This document shows positions 36,272-44,197 of a stretch of DNA of 64,000 nt, one piece after another. Source of the stretch: Lentibacter sp. (GTDB taxonomy: Bacteria > Pseudomonadota > Alphaproteobacteria > Rhodobacterales > Rhodobacteraceae); the NCBI GenBank assembly GCA_016744435.1, contig JADGEJ010000013.1:1-64000 (forward strand). Reading direction: 5' to 3'. Numbering within the stretch: position 1 is the stretch's first letter; each line of letters starts with the position of its first letter. The notes beneath the pieces were generated by a model. That model saw nothing but the letters and a program-made list of their open reading frames with translations. It made no database searches and was not told the origin of the DNA. The translations under genes were made by a program, and so were the position numbers.

Positions 36272-37144
36272 CTATTTAGCCTGCGCAAGGTGATGCTTGG
36301 GGGAGCAGCCAAATTTGCGAGCGTAATCGCGACTGAAGTGCGTGGCGCTTTCATAGCCGACTTCAAACCCGACAATCGAAACCGAGCACGCACCGCGCAA
36401 AAGGATATCACGGGCTTCGATCATCCGCAGGTCTTTTTGATACTGTAATGGTGTAGTGCCCGTCACGAATTTGAAATGCTCGTGAAAGGAGGACGGGCTC
36501 ATCCCCGCGATCTGAGCAAGTTCACCCACGACCAGACGTTCGCGAAACTTGCTTTTGATTTGAAAGATAGCTTTGGCAATACGGCTTGCGTGGCTATCAA
36601 CCGAAAGAAGGTTCCTCAACATTCCGCCGATCGGAGACATCAGCAGGCGGAAGTGGATTTCTTTCACGATCATCGGGCCGAGCACCTGCGCGTCCAGCGG
36701 CGCATCCATCAATTCAAGGTATCGCTCCATAGGGGCAATATAGGCGGGGTCTGCTGCGGTGGCTGATAGCGCGCTTGCAGATGCTTCCTCTAAAACAACT
36801 TCGCCTACCTGCTCATAAAGGCTACGCAGAATTCCTAGATCCAAAGCAAAAACCAACGCACGATAGGGCGCCTCTGGGCTGGCCTCAACAATTTTTGCTG
36901 TGACAGGCAAGTCGTGGCTGACCAAAAAAGCATCGCCCGGCACGAGAGATATGGCCTTCTCTCCAACGTGTATTTCTTTTTTTCCCTGTAGGATTAGGCA
37001 AATAAAAGGGTTGTAAAGAACAGCTTCAAATGCGCTGACGTCTTCGCGCCGGAAAACATGCGCAGCATTCAAAGTCCCCGTAAAAATAGCCTCTTGTTGC
37101 TTTTCATATCGCTTTGACAGGCGATGTAATTTCTCATGCGGCAT
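36272..37144 (-). CDS. AraC-family transcriptional regulator
   Basis: 290 residues: an N-terminal cupin-like AraC_N effector domain (FICLILQGKKEIHVGEKAI...DAFLVSHDLPV, ~45-150) and a C-terminal double helix-turn-helix (~190-285) with LAQIAGMSPSSFHEHFK and YESATHFSRDYARKFGCSP. Divergent from the SRPBCC gene at 37299 over a 154-bp gap, which makes that gene the likely target. Confidence 0.88.
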   Translation of the reverse strand: MPHEKLHRLSKRYEKQQEAIFTGTLNAAHVFRREDVSAFEAVLYNPFICLILQGKKEIHVGEKAISLVPGDAFLVSHDLPVTAKIVEASPEAPYRALVFALDLGILRSLYEQVGEVVLEEASASALSATAADPAYIAPMERYLELMDAPLDAQVLGPMIVKEIHFRLLMSPIGGMLRNLLSVDSHASRIAKAIFQIKSKFRERLVVGELAQIAGMSPSSFHEHFKFVTGTTPLQYQKDLRMIEARDILLRGACSVSIVGFEVGYESATHFSRDYARKFGCSPKHHLAQAK

Positions 37145-37298
37145 GGAAAACTCCCTTACTCCTTCCTAGCAAATACACTTCTGGAAATCATGCGAAAATA
37201 TCAAACATCGGAGGAATAGGCATGTAGATCAGAGGAACAGGCAAGACGCTGCGCTGTTTAGTCTCTAGGTAGGTTTCAATCAAATCACAGGAGTAAAC

Positions 37299-37919
37299 AT
37301 GACCCGATCTAACCTTTTTAAATCCACCAGCCTTGCGATGACATTTCTTGCGGCCACCTTCAGCACGCCATTGTTGGCAGATGGGTCTGACGAAAACGCA
37401 AAAATGGCCTGTGATAACACCATGATGCACACCATGATGCACACCATGATGCGCGGTGAAATTTCCCAGCTCAGCCCAACCCACGCGACCATAAACACGT
37501 CAGTGCTGATCGACGCGGCCCCAGCGGATGTTTGGGCCACTTTGACTGATTTCGAGGCCATGTCGGGTTGGAGCACAGGAACCCTGCAAGGCATGTCCGG
37601 CGACATCAAAGATGGCGGTAGCGTGGTGGTTACTTTCCTGTTTGGTGTTGATGATGCGGGTAACCCTATATCAAATGAGATTCCACATACGCTGATCTTT
37701 GAGGACGGTGAAAAAATCGGATGGTCCGATCCGTTCCCTGCCGAGATCGGCGGCGGGCATGACAATCATATCTACGCTGTTCAACCTTGCGGAGACAAAA
37801 CATTGTTCACCCAATCGGATGAGATCGTCGATAACGCCTATGCTGCGAATTTCGTAAGCCAGCTTTTTGCCGGCTATCAGCTGTTCAATGCAGAGCTGAA
37901 GGCCGCCACTGAGAACTGA
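37299..37919 (+). CDS. Secreted SRPBCC-fold protein
   Basis: 206 residues. Residues 1-28 are a signal peptide (AMTFLAATFSTPLLA), then a short Met/His-rich segment TMMHTMMHTMMRGE produced by a 12-bp tandem repeat, then an SRPBCC/polyketide-cyclase-like domain (~60-200) with DAAPADVWATLTDFEAMSGW. Such domains bind hydrophobic ligands in a deep cavity; the ligand is unknown. The Met/His run could bind copper, which is inference only. Probably controlled by the divergent AraC-type regulator. Confidence 0.75.
   Translation: MTRSNLFKSTSLAMTFLAATFSTPLLADGSDENAKMACDNTMMHTMMHTMMRGEISQLSPTHATINTSVLIDAAPADVWATLTDFEAMSGWSTGTLQGMSGDIKDGGSVVVTFLFGVDDAGNPISNEIPHTLIFEDGEKIGWSDPFPAEIGGGHDNHIYAVQPCGDKTLFTQSDEIVDNAYAANFVSQLFAGYQLFNAELKAATEN
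37419..37454. repeat. 12-bp tandem repeat encoding the HTMM run
   Basis: Three copies of ACCATGATGCAC (last one with one change) inside the SRPBCC gene, just after the signal-peptide region; they encode TMMH units. Confidence 0.85.
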
Positions 37920-38286
37920 TCTTTCGATCTTGGCAGCGCGCTTTATCTCTGGGTGAGGCTGCGCTGCCTGTTGCAGCATATCTTAAAATCGCGAGAAAGC
38001 CTGTGCCGCAAAGCCTGTTCGGCAAAGCATCTGGCACTTAGGGATCGAACCGGTTTTTGCAGCGTTGGCTTGTCGCTGCGACAACCATCGTTTGTCGAAG
38101 AGTTCGGCTAGCAGCACTACGTAACGCTCGCCAATACGGTAAGACTTGAGCGAAGGTGTGGGGCAGGCTGCGTAAGTGCCCTAGGCATTTTCTTTGAGAT
38201 AGGTTTCTTTTGGCGTGCTTCGGGCGTTGCGACTCTCTGCGAATTCAGACAGTTTAGTGCAAATCAAAATGCTCGGGGGCTAAAAA
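37920..38286. other. Gene-free stretch upstream of pyrH
   Basis: About 367 bases with no supported gene. It holds the inverted repeat TTGTCG-CTG-CGACAA (38070-38084), which could be an operator or a small hairpin, and must contain the promoter of the pyrH operon. I find no tRNA; the usual rpsB-tsf neighbours are absent. Confidence 0.5.
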
Positions 38287-39018
38287 ATGTCGAACTCTGA
38301 AGAGGCGCAGACAACGTATAAACGTGTGATGCTTAAAATTTCAGGGGAGGCATTGATGGGCGATCAAGGCTTCGGGCTGCATCCGCCAACGGTTCAGCGC
38401 ATTGCTAAAGAAGTGAAATCGGTTCAGGAAATGGGTGTCGAGATCTGCATGGTGATCGGCGGCGGCAACATCTTTCGCGGCCTTCAAGGCAGCGCGCAAG
38501 GGATGGAGCGCACCACGGCCGACTATATGGGCATGCTCGCCACGGTGATGAACGCGCTGGCCATGCAAAGCGCGCTTGAGCAGATCGGCGTGTTTACGCG
38601 CGTGATCTCGGCCATTCCGATGGACCAAGTCTGCGAGCCATACATCCGCCGCCGTGCCGTGCGCCACCTTGAAAAGCAGCGCGTTTGCATCTTTGCTGCG
38701 GGCACAGGCAACCCGTATTTCACCACAGACACCGCAGCAACACTGCGCGCCAACGAAATGGCCTGCGAGGCGATCTTCAAGGGCACCAAAGTTGACGGAG
38801 TTTACGACAAAGACCCAGTGAAGTTTGACGACGCGGTGCGCTATGACACGGTCAGCTATGACGACGTGCTGCAAAAGCGTTTGGGCGTTATGGACGCCTC
38901 GGCAATCGCTTTGGCGCGTGACAACAACCTACCGATCATCGTGTTCTCACTTGATGAGCCGGGCGGTTTCAAAGGCATCCTTGCGGGCGAGGGGACGTAT
39001 ACCAAAGTTGGTGGTTGA
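38287..39018 (+). CDS. pyrH: UMP kinase
   Basis: 243 residues with the amino-acid-kinase motifs [31 protein letters not shown] and [16 protein letters not shown]. It phosphorylates UMP to UDP in the cytoplasm. ATG 38287 preceded by CGGGGG. Head of the pyrH-frr-uppS-cdsA-dxr-rseP cluster. Confidence 0.95.
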   Translation: MSNSEEAQTTYKRVMLKISGEALMGDQGFGLHPPTVQRIAKEVKSVQEMGVEICMVIGGGNIFRGLQGSAQGMERTTADYMGMLATVMNALAMQSALEQIGVFTRVISAIPMDQVCEPYIRRRAVRHLEKQRVCIFAAGTGNPYFTTDTAATLRANEMACEAIFKGTKVDGVYDKDPVKFDDAVRYDTVSYDDVLQKRLGVMDASAIALARDNNLPIIVFSLDEPGGFKGILAGEGTYTKVGG

Positions 39019-39148
39019 AACACAAATGAGGCCGACCTGCACAGCTTGAGTAAAGTTAGGCGGGGCAATCACGGCTGGTATTTTCAACGCAGGTTTTGTA
39101 AGACGTTGCCAACAGCCGCTCGGCGGTGATAAGACAGGATGAGACAGC

Positions 39149-39712
39149 ATGTCAGACGATTTTATGCTTGATACCGATGACCTTGAGCGCCGTATGGATG
39201 GCGCTATGAACGCGTTGCGCACCGAGTTTGCTTCGCTCAGAACGGGCCGTGCTTCGGCATCTATGCTTGAGCCAGTGATGGTTGAAGCCTACGGCCAGCA
39301 AACGCCGCTTAACCAAGTAGGCACAGTGAACGTGCCTGAGCCGCGTATGGTTACTGTCAATGTCTGGGACAAAAGCATGGTTCAAGCCGTTGAAAAGGCG
39401 ATCATGAACTCTGGCCTTGGCATCAATCCGCAGACAAATGGCACCATCGTGATGCTGCCCATTCCGGAGCTCAACGAAGAGCGCCGCCGCGAGCTTGGCA
39501 AAGTTGCCGCGCAATATGCAGAGAGCGCACGCGTGTCAGTCCGCAATGCCCGTCGCGATGGCATGGATCAGGTGAAAAAGGCCAAGGCTGATGGCATCTC
39601 GGAAGATGACCAGAAGTTCTGGGAAGGTGAAGTGCAGACGACGACCGACAAATATATCAAAGCGGTCGACGATGCATTGGAGACCAAGCAAGCCGAGATC
39701 ATGCAGGTTTAA
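39149..39712 (+). CDS. frr: Ribosome recycling factor
   Basis: 187 residues; standard length. Conserved [23 protein letters not shown] near the N-terminus and [15 protein letters not shown] near 135. It splits post-termination ribosomes together with EF-G. It follows pyrH after 130 bp, and uppS starts 12 bp later. Confidence 0.95.
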   Translation: MSDDFMLDTDDLERRMDGAMNALRTEFASLRTGRASASMLEPVMVEAYGQQTPLNQVGTVNVPEPRMVTVNVWDKSMVQAVEKAIMNSGLGINPQTNGTIVMLPIPELNEERRRELGKVAAQYAESARVSVRNARRDGMDQVKKAKADGISEDDQKFWEGEVQTTTDKYIKAVDDALETKQAEIMQV

Positions 39713-39724
39713 GGGGAGCACCCT

Positions 39725-40465
39725 GTGACAACATCAGAGCCAGAGGGCGCGAAGGCTCCGAAGAATGGGCCCAAGCACGTTGCGATCATCATGGATGGCA
39801 ACGGACGCTGGGCGCAGTCACGCGGGCGGCCTAGGCTGTTTGGCCATCATGCGGGGGCCAAGCGGGTGCGGCAGATCGTTGAAGCTTGCCCTGACCTTGG
39901 CGTTAAGTATCTGACGATTTTTGCCTTCTCCACAGAGAATTGGAAGCGCACGCAGGTCGAAGTTGCGGGGCTCATGAGCCTGTTTCGCCGCTATATTTCT
40001 AAAGAAGCGCGCGCCTTGCAGGCCGAGGGCGTTCGGGTGCGCTTTATCGGCGATCGTGTGCGACTTGACAAAAAACTGGTCGCGCTGATGGACGAGCTGG
40101 AAGTCGACACCGCCGAAAATGAGCGGGTGCACCTCACAATCGCGCTGAATTACGGCGGGCGTGACGAGGTTGCCCGCGCCACAAAGCGGCTGGCACAAGA
40201 CGTGGCCGCAGGCAAGCTTGATCCTGAATCGGTTGATGAAGAAACCTTGCCTAAGTATCTGGATACACATGTTTTACCTGATCCAGATCTCGTTATTCGC
40301 ACCAGCGGTGAGGCGCGTATTTCTAACTTTTTACTCTGGCAGTCGGCCTATGCTGAATACGAATTTATCGACACGCTCTGGCCTGATTTCAGCCAGGAGA
40401 TTTTTGCTGGGCTTGTGAACAACTATGGCGCGCGAGAGCGCCGCTTTGGAGCGGTGAAAACGTGA
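39725..40465 (+). CDS. uppS: Undecaprenyl diphosphate synthase
   Basis: 246 residues from a GTG start with GGGGAG upstream. The substrate motif HVAIIMDGNGRWAQSRG starts near residue 19, with TIFAFSTENWKR and a C-terminal RTSGEARISNFLLWQSAY. It makes the C55 lipid carrier for peptidoglycan and O-antigen. The stop overlaps the cdsA GTG start. Confidence 0.95.
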   Translation: MTTSEPEGAKAPKNGPKHVAIIMDGNGRWAQSRGRPRLFGHHAGAKRVRQIVEACPDLGVKYLTIFAFSTENWKRTQVEVAGLMSLFRRYISKEARALQAEGVRVRFIGDRVRLDKKLVALMDELEVDTAENERVHLTIALNYGGRDEVARATKRLAQDVAAGKLDPESVDEETLPKYLDTHVLPDPDLVIRTSGEARISNFLLWQSAYAEYEFIDTLWPDFSQEIFAGLVNNYGARERRFGAVKT

Positions 40466-41262
40466 GCAACTCGGCAAAATGGGGCGATCTGGCCCCAAGG
40501 GTTGGCTCAGCTGTTGTCATGGTCATTGTTGCGGGTGTCGCGATCTGGCTTGGCGGCATCTGGCTGCTTGCACTGCTTTCGTTAGCGGCGGCTGGCATGG
40601 TTTGGGAGTGCGCGCGGCTTGCGGGCATCGAGGCTGGCCGCACGCGCGACGTGTTAATGCCCTCTGTAACTGCGGTGTTGTTTGTGGCTCTGAGCCTGTC
40701 CAGTTCAGGCTTGATCATTGCACTGCCATTGGCGGCGGGTTGGTCTGTGGCGCAAGGCGGGACGCGGCTGCGCGCCCTAACAGGGCTTTACGCCTTCGCG
40801 GCGGTGCTCGCCGCAATATTGCTGTTTTGGGTGCGCGACGTGTTTGGCATGACTTTCATGCTATGGCTGGTTGGCGTTGTCATCGCGTCTGACGTGATGG
40901 GCTATTTTGCGGGGCGTATTCTGGGTGGGCCAAAGTTTTGGCCGGCGATCAGCCCCAAGAAAACATGGTCAGGCACAATTGCTGGCTGGGCAGGGGCGGC
41001 CTTGTTGGGCTGGCTGATGACCAAGCCTCTCACGGAGGCCTTGCAGGCGGCAGATATGGAGCTGTCACTGCCGCTTGTGGTTTTGTCAGTGCTGCTCGCC
41101 TTTGCCGCGCAGGTGGGCGACATTGCTGAGAGTTTCCTAAAACGTCGCACAGGCATTAAGGACAGTTCAAACCTGATCCCCGGGCATGGCGGCCTGCTTG
41201 ACCGCTTTGACGGGCTGATTGGCGCAGCGATCATGTTTTTCTTGGTCTGGATGTTGTTTTAA
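40462..41262 (+). CDS. cdsA: Phosphatidate cytidylyltransferase
   Basis: 266 residues with about seven membrane segments and the family signature KRRTGIKDSSNLIPGHGGLL / DRFDGL near the C-terminus. It makes CDP-diacylglycerol, precursor of all phospholipids. It starts at GTG 40462, overlapping uppS by GTGA; dxr follows immediately. Confidence 0.95.
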   Translation: MSNSAKWGDLAPRVGSAVVMVIVAGVAIWLGGIWLLALLSLAAAGMVWECARLAGIEAGRTRDVLMPSVTAVLFVALSLSSSGLIIALPLAAGWSVAQGGTRLRALTGLYAFAAVLAAILLFWVRDVFGMTFMLWLVGVVIASDVMGYFAGRILGGPKFWPAISPKKTWSGTIAGWAGAALLGWLMTKPLTEALQAADMELSLPLVVLSVLLAFAAQVGDIAESFLKRRTGIKDSSNLIPGHGGLLDRFDGLIGAAIMFFLVWMLF

Positions 41263-41263
41263 C

Positions 41264-42442
41264 ATGAAACGGCGAGTTTCCATTTTTGGCGCGACAGGGT
41301 CCATTGGCCAATCGACGATTGATCTGATCGCGCGTGCGCCGGAGGCATATGACGTTGTTGCGCTGACGGGTGGACAGAACATTGCCCAGCTTGCGCGCGA
41401 CGCGATAGCGCTGAAAGCAGATATTGCCGTCACAGCCGACGAGGCGCGGCTTGGCGAGTTGCGAGACGCGCTGGCAGGCCGTGACGTTGAGGCCGCAGCA
41501 GGGCGCGAAGCTTTGCTTGAGGCGGCTGCACGACCCGCGGACTGGGTGATGAGCGCAATTGTCGGCGCCGCGGGGCTTGAGCCGGGGCTGGAAGCGCTCA
41601 AGCACGGCAGCACTTTGGCGCTCGCCAACAAGGAATCACTGGTGACAGCAGGGCGCTTGCTCATGGACACCGCCAAGCAGCACGGCGCGCGCATTCTGCC
41701 CGTCGATAGCGAGCATTCGGCGGTTTTTCAGGCGCTCGTCGGAGAAGACATAAGCTCTGTCGAGCGAGTGATCATCACGGCGTCAGGCGGTGCGTTCCGC
41801 GACTGGCCATTGGAAAAGCTGCACGAGGCGACAGTGGCGGCTGCCAGCACGCATCCGAACTGGAACATGGGCCAACGCATCACCATCGACAGTGCGACGA
41901 TGTTCAACAAGGCGCTTGAACTGATTGAAACACATGAGTTTTTCGGCGTGCCTTCTGACAAGATCGAGGCGCTGGTTCACTCGCAATCGCTTATCCATGC
42001 GATGGTCGGATACCAAGACGGGGCGTTGATGGCCCATGTTGGCCCGCATGATATGCGCCACGCGATTGGCTATGCCTTGCATTGGCCCAAGCGGGCGCAT
42101 TTGCCAGTCGAGCGGCTGGATTTTGCCAAGATAGGCCAGTTTGACTTTAAGGCAGTCGAGCATGCCCGCTATCCTGCAATCCGAATGGCGCATGATGTGA
42201 TGGAACGCGGCGGCCTTGCAGGCGCGGTGTTTAACGCCGCCAAGGAAGTGGCGCTTGATGTGTTCATTGCCGAGCAAATCAGTTTTGTGCAGATGGCGGT
42301 GCTGGTTGAAGGCGTGCTTGACAGGCTCTTGCCAGATAGTGGCCTTATCAATGCCACGATGAGCCTTGATAACGTGCGCGCGGCTGACCACATTGGCCGT
42401 AAGACAGCGCTTGAACTGGCCAGCAAATTGGCTCAACCCTAA
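41264..42442 (+). CDS. dxr: 1-deoxy-D-xylulose 5-phosphate reductoisomerase
   Basis: 392 residues from ATG 41264 (frame open from 41219). NADPH motif SIFGATGSIGQSTIDLI at residue 5, LANKESLVTAG (~122), the catalytic-loop SEHSAVFQ and ITASGGAFRDW. It makes MEP, the first committed isoprenoid precursor, feeding uppS and miaA. Two bases after cdsA. Confidence 0.95.
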   Translation: MKRRVSIFGATGSIGQSTIDLIARAPEAYDVVALTGGQNIAQLARDAIALKADIAVTADEARLGELRDALAGRDVEAAAGREALLEAAARPADWVMSAIVGAAGLEPGLEALKHGSTLALANKESLVTAGRLLMDTAKQHGARILPVDSEHSAVFQALVGEDISSVERVIITASGGAFRDWPLEKLHEATVAAASTHPNWNMGQRITIDSATMFNKALELIETHEFFGVPSDKIEALVHSQSLIHAMVGYQDGALMAHVGPHDMRHAIGYALHWPKRAHLPVERLDFAKIGQFDFKAVEHARYPAIRMAHDVMERGGLAGAVFNAAKEVALDVFIAEQISFVQMAVLVEGVLDRLLPDSGLINATMSLDNVRAADHIGRKTALELASKLAQP

Positions 42443-42479
42443 GAAGACCCAACCTTAAAAACGATAGAGCAGGTATACT

Positions 42480-43817
42480 TTGGAACTCGCATCCTTTTTG
42501 CCCCAGTTTGGCAACACGATCCTGACACTCATTGCTTTCGTGGTCGCTCTGTCGATCATCGTTGGGGTGCATGAGTATGGCCATTACATTGTCGGGCGTT
42601 GGTCTGGCATCAAGGCCGAGACATTTTCGATCGGGTTTGGGCCTGTGTTGTGGTCACGCTATGACAAGCGCGGCACCAAGTGGCAGCTTGCTGCGATCCC
42701 GTTTGGCGGCTTTGTGAAGTTTCTCGGCGACGCCAACGCGGCGAGCGGCGAAGACACCGATGCGATGGAGGCAATGCCCGAGAGCGAGCTGCGCCACACT
42801 ATGCACGGAGCGCCGCTTTGGGCGCGTTCGGCCACAGTTGCGGCTGGGCCGGTGTTTAACTTTATTTTCTCGATGGTTGTGTTTGTCGGGCTTTTGCTGT
42901 CGGTCGGCGTGGCGAGCAACCCGCCCAGCATTGCCAAGCTGTTTGCTCTGCCCGGTGCCGCTTCTGAGCTTCAAGAGGGTGATCAGATCGTCGCGATTGA
43001 CGGCAAAGCCTACCCACAGGAGCCGTCGCGCGACTATTTTGATGCGCTGCCCGCAACCCCAACGCTGAACTACACTGTAGAGCGGGGCGGTGACAGGCTC
43101 AATGTGACCGGGCCGCAATATGCGCCTGCGCGCATTGGCATGGTGCAGCCACGCTCAGCCGGAGAAGAGGCGGGGCTTCTGGAAGGCGACGTTATTTTGA
43201 CGGCCAATGGCGAGGCCATAGAGCGGTTCCGCGAGTTGATCGGCGTCGTAGGAGGCGCGGACGGTGCGCCTGTTGAGCTGACTGTCTGGCGCGACGGTGC
43301 CGCAGAAGAGCTTGAGTTTACAATTCAGCCGCGCCTGTCTGATTTGCCGACAGCTGACAACGGGTTTGAAAAACGCTGGCTGATCGGCATTTCAAGCTCG
43401 ACATTCTTTGAGCCAGTGCTTGAAACGCCCCCTGTAGGCGAGGCCATTGGCCGTGCCGCCGAGCAGACTTTCGGGATCGTCACCCGCTCGATGTCGGGGC
43501 TTTATAACATGATCACCGGCAAGATTGACCGCTGCAACATGTCGGGGGCTATCGGCATTGCGCGGGCCTCCAAGGACCAAGCTGACCGTGGGCTTGCCGA
43601 GTTTATCGGCTTTCTTGGGCTGCTATCAACCGCTGTTGGCTTTTTGAACTTACTGCCAATCCCGATGCTCGATGGCGGCCACCTGATGTTCTACGGCTAC
43701 GAAGCTGTGGCGCGCCGCAAGCCCAACGAGAAGGCCATGAACGTAATGATGACTATCGGTTTGGTGTTCGTGCTCAGTGTGATGCTCTTCGGGTTGAGCA
43801 ACGATATTTTCTGCTAG
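42480..43817 (+). CDS. rseP: RIP metalloprotease RseP (site-2 protease)
   Basis: 445 residues from a TTG start. Zinc-binding HEYGH at residues 31-35 in the first membrane segment, one or two PDZ domains (~125-310), and the C-terminal LLPIPMLDGGHL motif supplying the third ligand. It cleaves anti-sigma factors and remnant signal peptides within the inner membrane. The TTG start is chosen because the protein then begins right before the first helix. Confidence 0.93.
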   Translation: MELASFLPQFGNTILTLIAFVVALSIIVGVHEYGHYIVGRWSGIKAETFSIGFGPVLWSRYDKRGTKWQLAAIPFGGFVKFLGDANAASGEDTDAMEAMPESELRHTMHGAPLWARSATVAAGPVFNFIFSMVVFVGLLLSVGVASNPPSIAKLFALPGAASELQEGDQIVAIDGKAYPQEPSRDYFDALPATPTLNYTVERGGDRLNVTGPQYAPARIGMVQPRSAGEEAGLLEGDVILTANGEAIERFRELIGVVGGADGAPVELTVWRDGAAEELEFTIQPRLSDLPTADNGFEKRWLIGISSSTFFEPVLETPPVGEAIGRAAEQTFGIVTRSMSGLYNMITGKIDRCNMSGAIGIARASKDQADRGLAEFIGFLGLLSTAVGFLNLLPIPMLDGGHLMFYGYEAVARRKPNEKAMNVMMTIGLVFVLSVMLFGLSNDIFC

Positions 43818-43839
43818 TGTCAGCACCTTAAGCACCAAA

Positions 43840-43880
43840 CCACATCTTCAGATGTGGCGAGCGCCATGCTTTCGCCACAT
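43840..43880 (+). promoter_or_regulatory. Two mutually exclusive hairpins (attenuator-like)
   Basis: CCACATCT-TC-AGATGTGG (43840-43857) forms one perfect stem. ATGTGGCGA (43852-43860) with TCGCCACAT (43872-43880) forms another. The block ATGTGG is used by both, so only one can form. It lies after rseP and before the 43-residue gene and bamA; neither stem is followed by a T-run. Confidence 0.55.
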
Positions 43881-43952
43881 TTGTGTCCTGATTGTTGCCA
43901 CAGTCATTTTCTATTCATAAGGAATAAGAAACTACGGCATAACGAGGGCACC

Positions 43953-44084
43953 ATGGACACTATTTCAAAAGGCTATCAAGGGCTTCACCTGCTCTGGGAT
44001 CTGAATTGGGATCGCATCCTCTATCTGTCGACGATCACCGTGGCATTGTATGCTGGTGGCTGGCTTGGATCATTCCTGCTCTAA
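43953..44084 (+). CDS. Small membrane protein between rseP and bamA
   Basis: 43 residues, ATG 43953 preceded by GAGGG at six bases. The N-terminal half is polar with aromatic residues (DLNWDRILYL); the C-terminal half is one hydrophobic segment (STITVALYAGGWLGSFLL). I do not recognise a named family. Its place between rseP and bamA points to an envelope role, but that is inference. Confidence 0.65.
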   Translation: MDTISKGYQGLHLLWDLNWDRILYLSTITVALYAGGWLGSFLL

Positions 44085-44197
44085 ATCTATTGCTGTGCCT
44101 GTAAGGCACTCGGAAAGACTGACAGCGCGTTCCGCTTGGGGCGCGCTTAACTGCTTTTGACAACAGGTTCCTTTGCGATTAATCAGTCGGGGTAGCG

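Noticed and set aside
38030..38066. tRNA-like T-arm (minus strand GGTTCGATCCC) upstream of pyrH
   Set aside because: The T-stem has only two or three pairs, and no matching acceptor, D-arm or anticodon arm can be found nearby.
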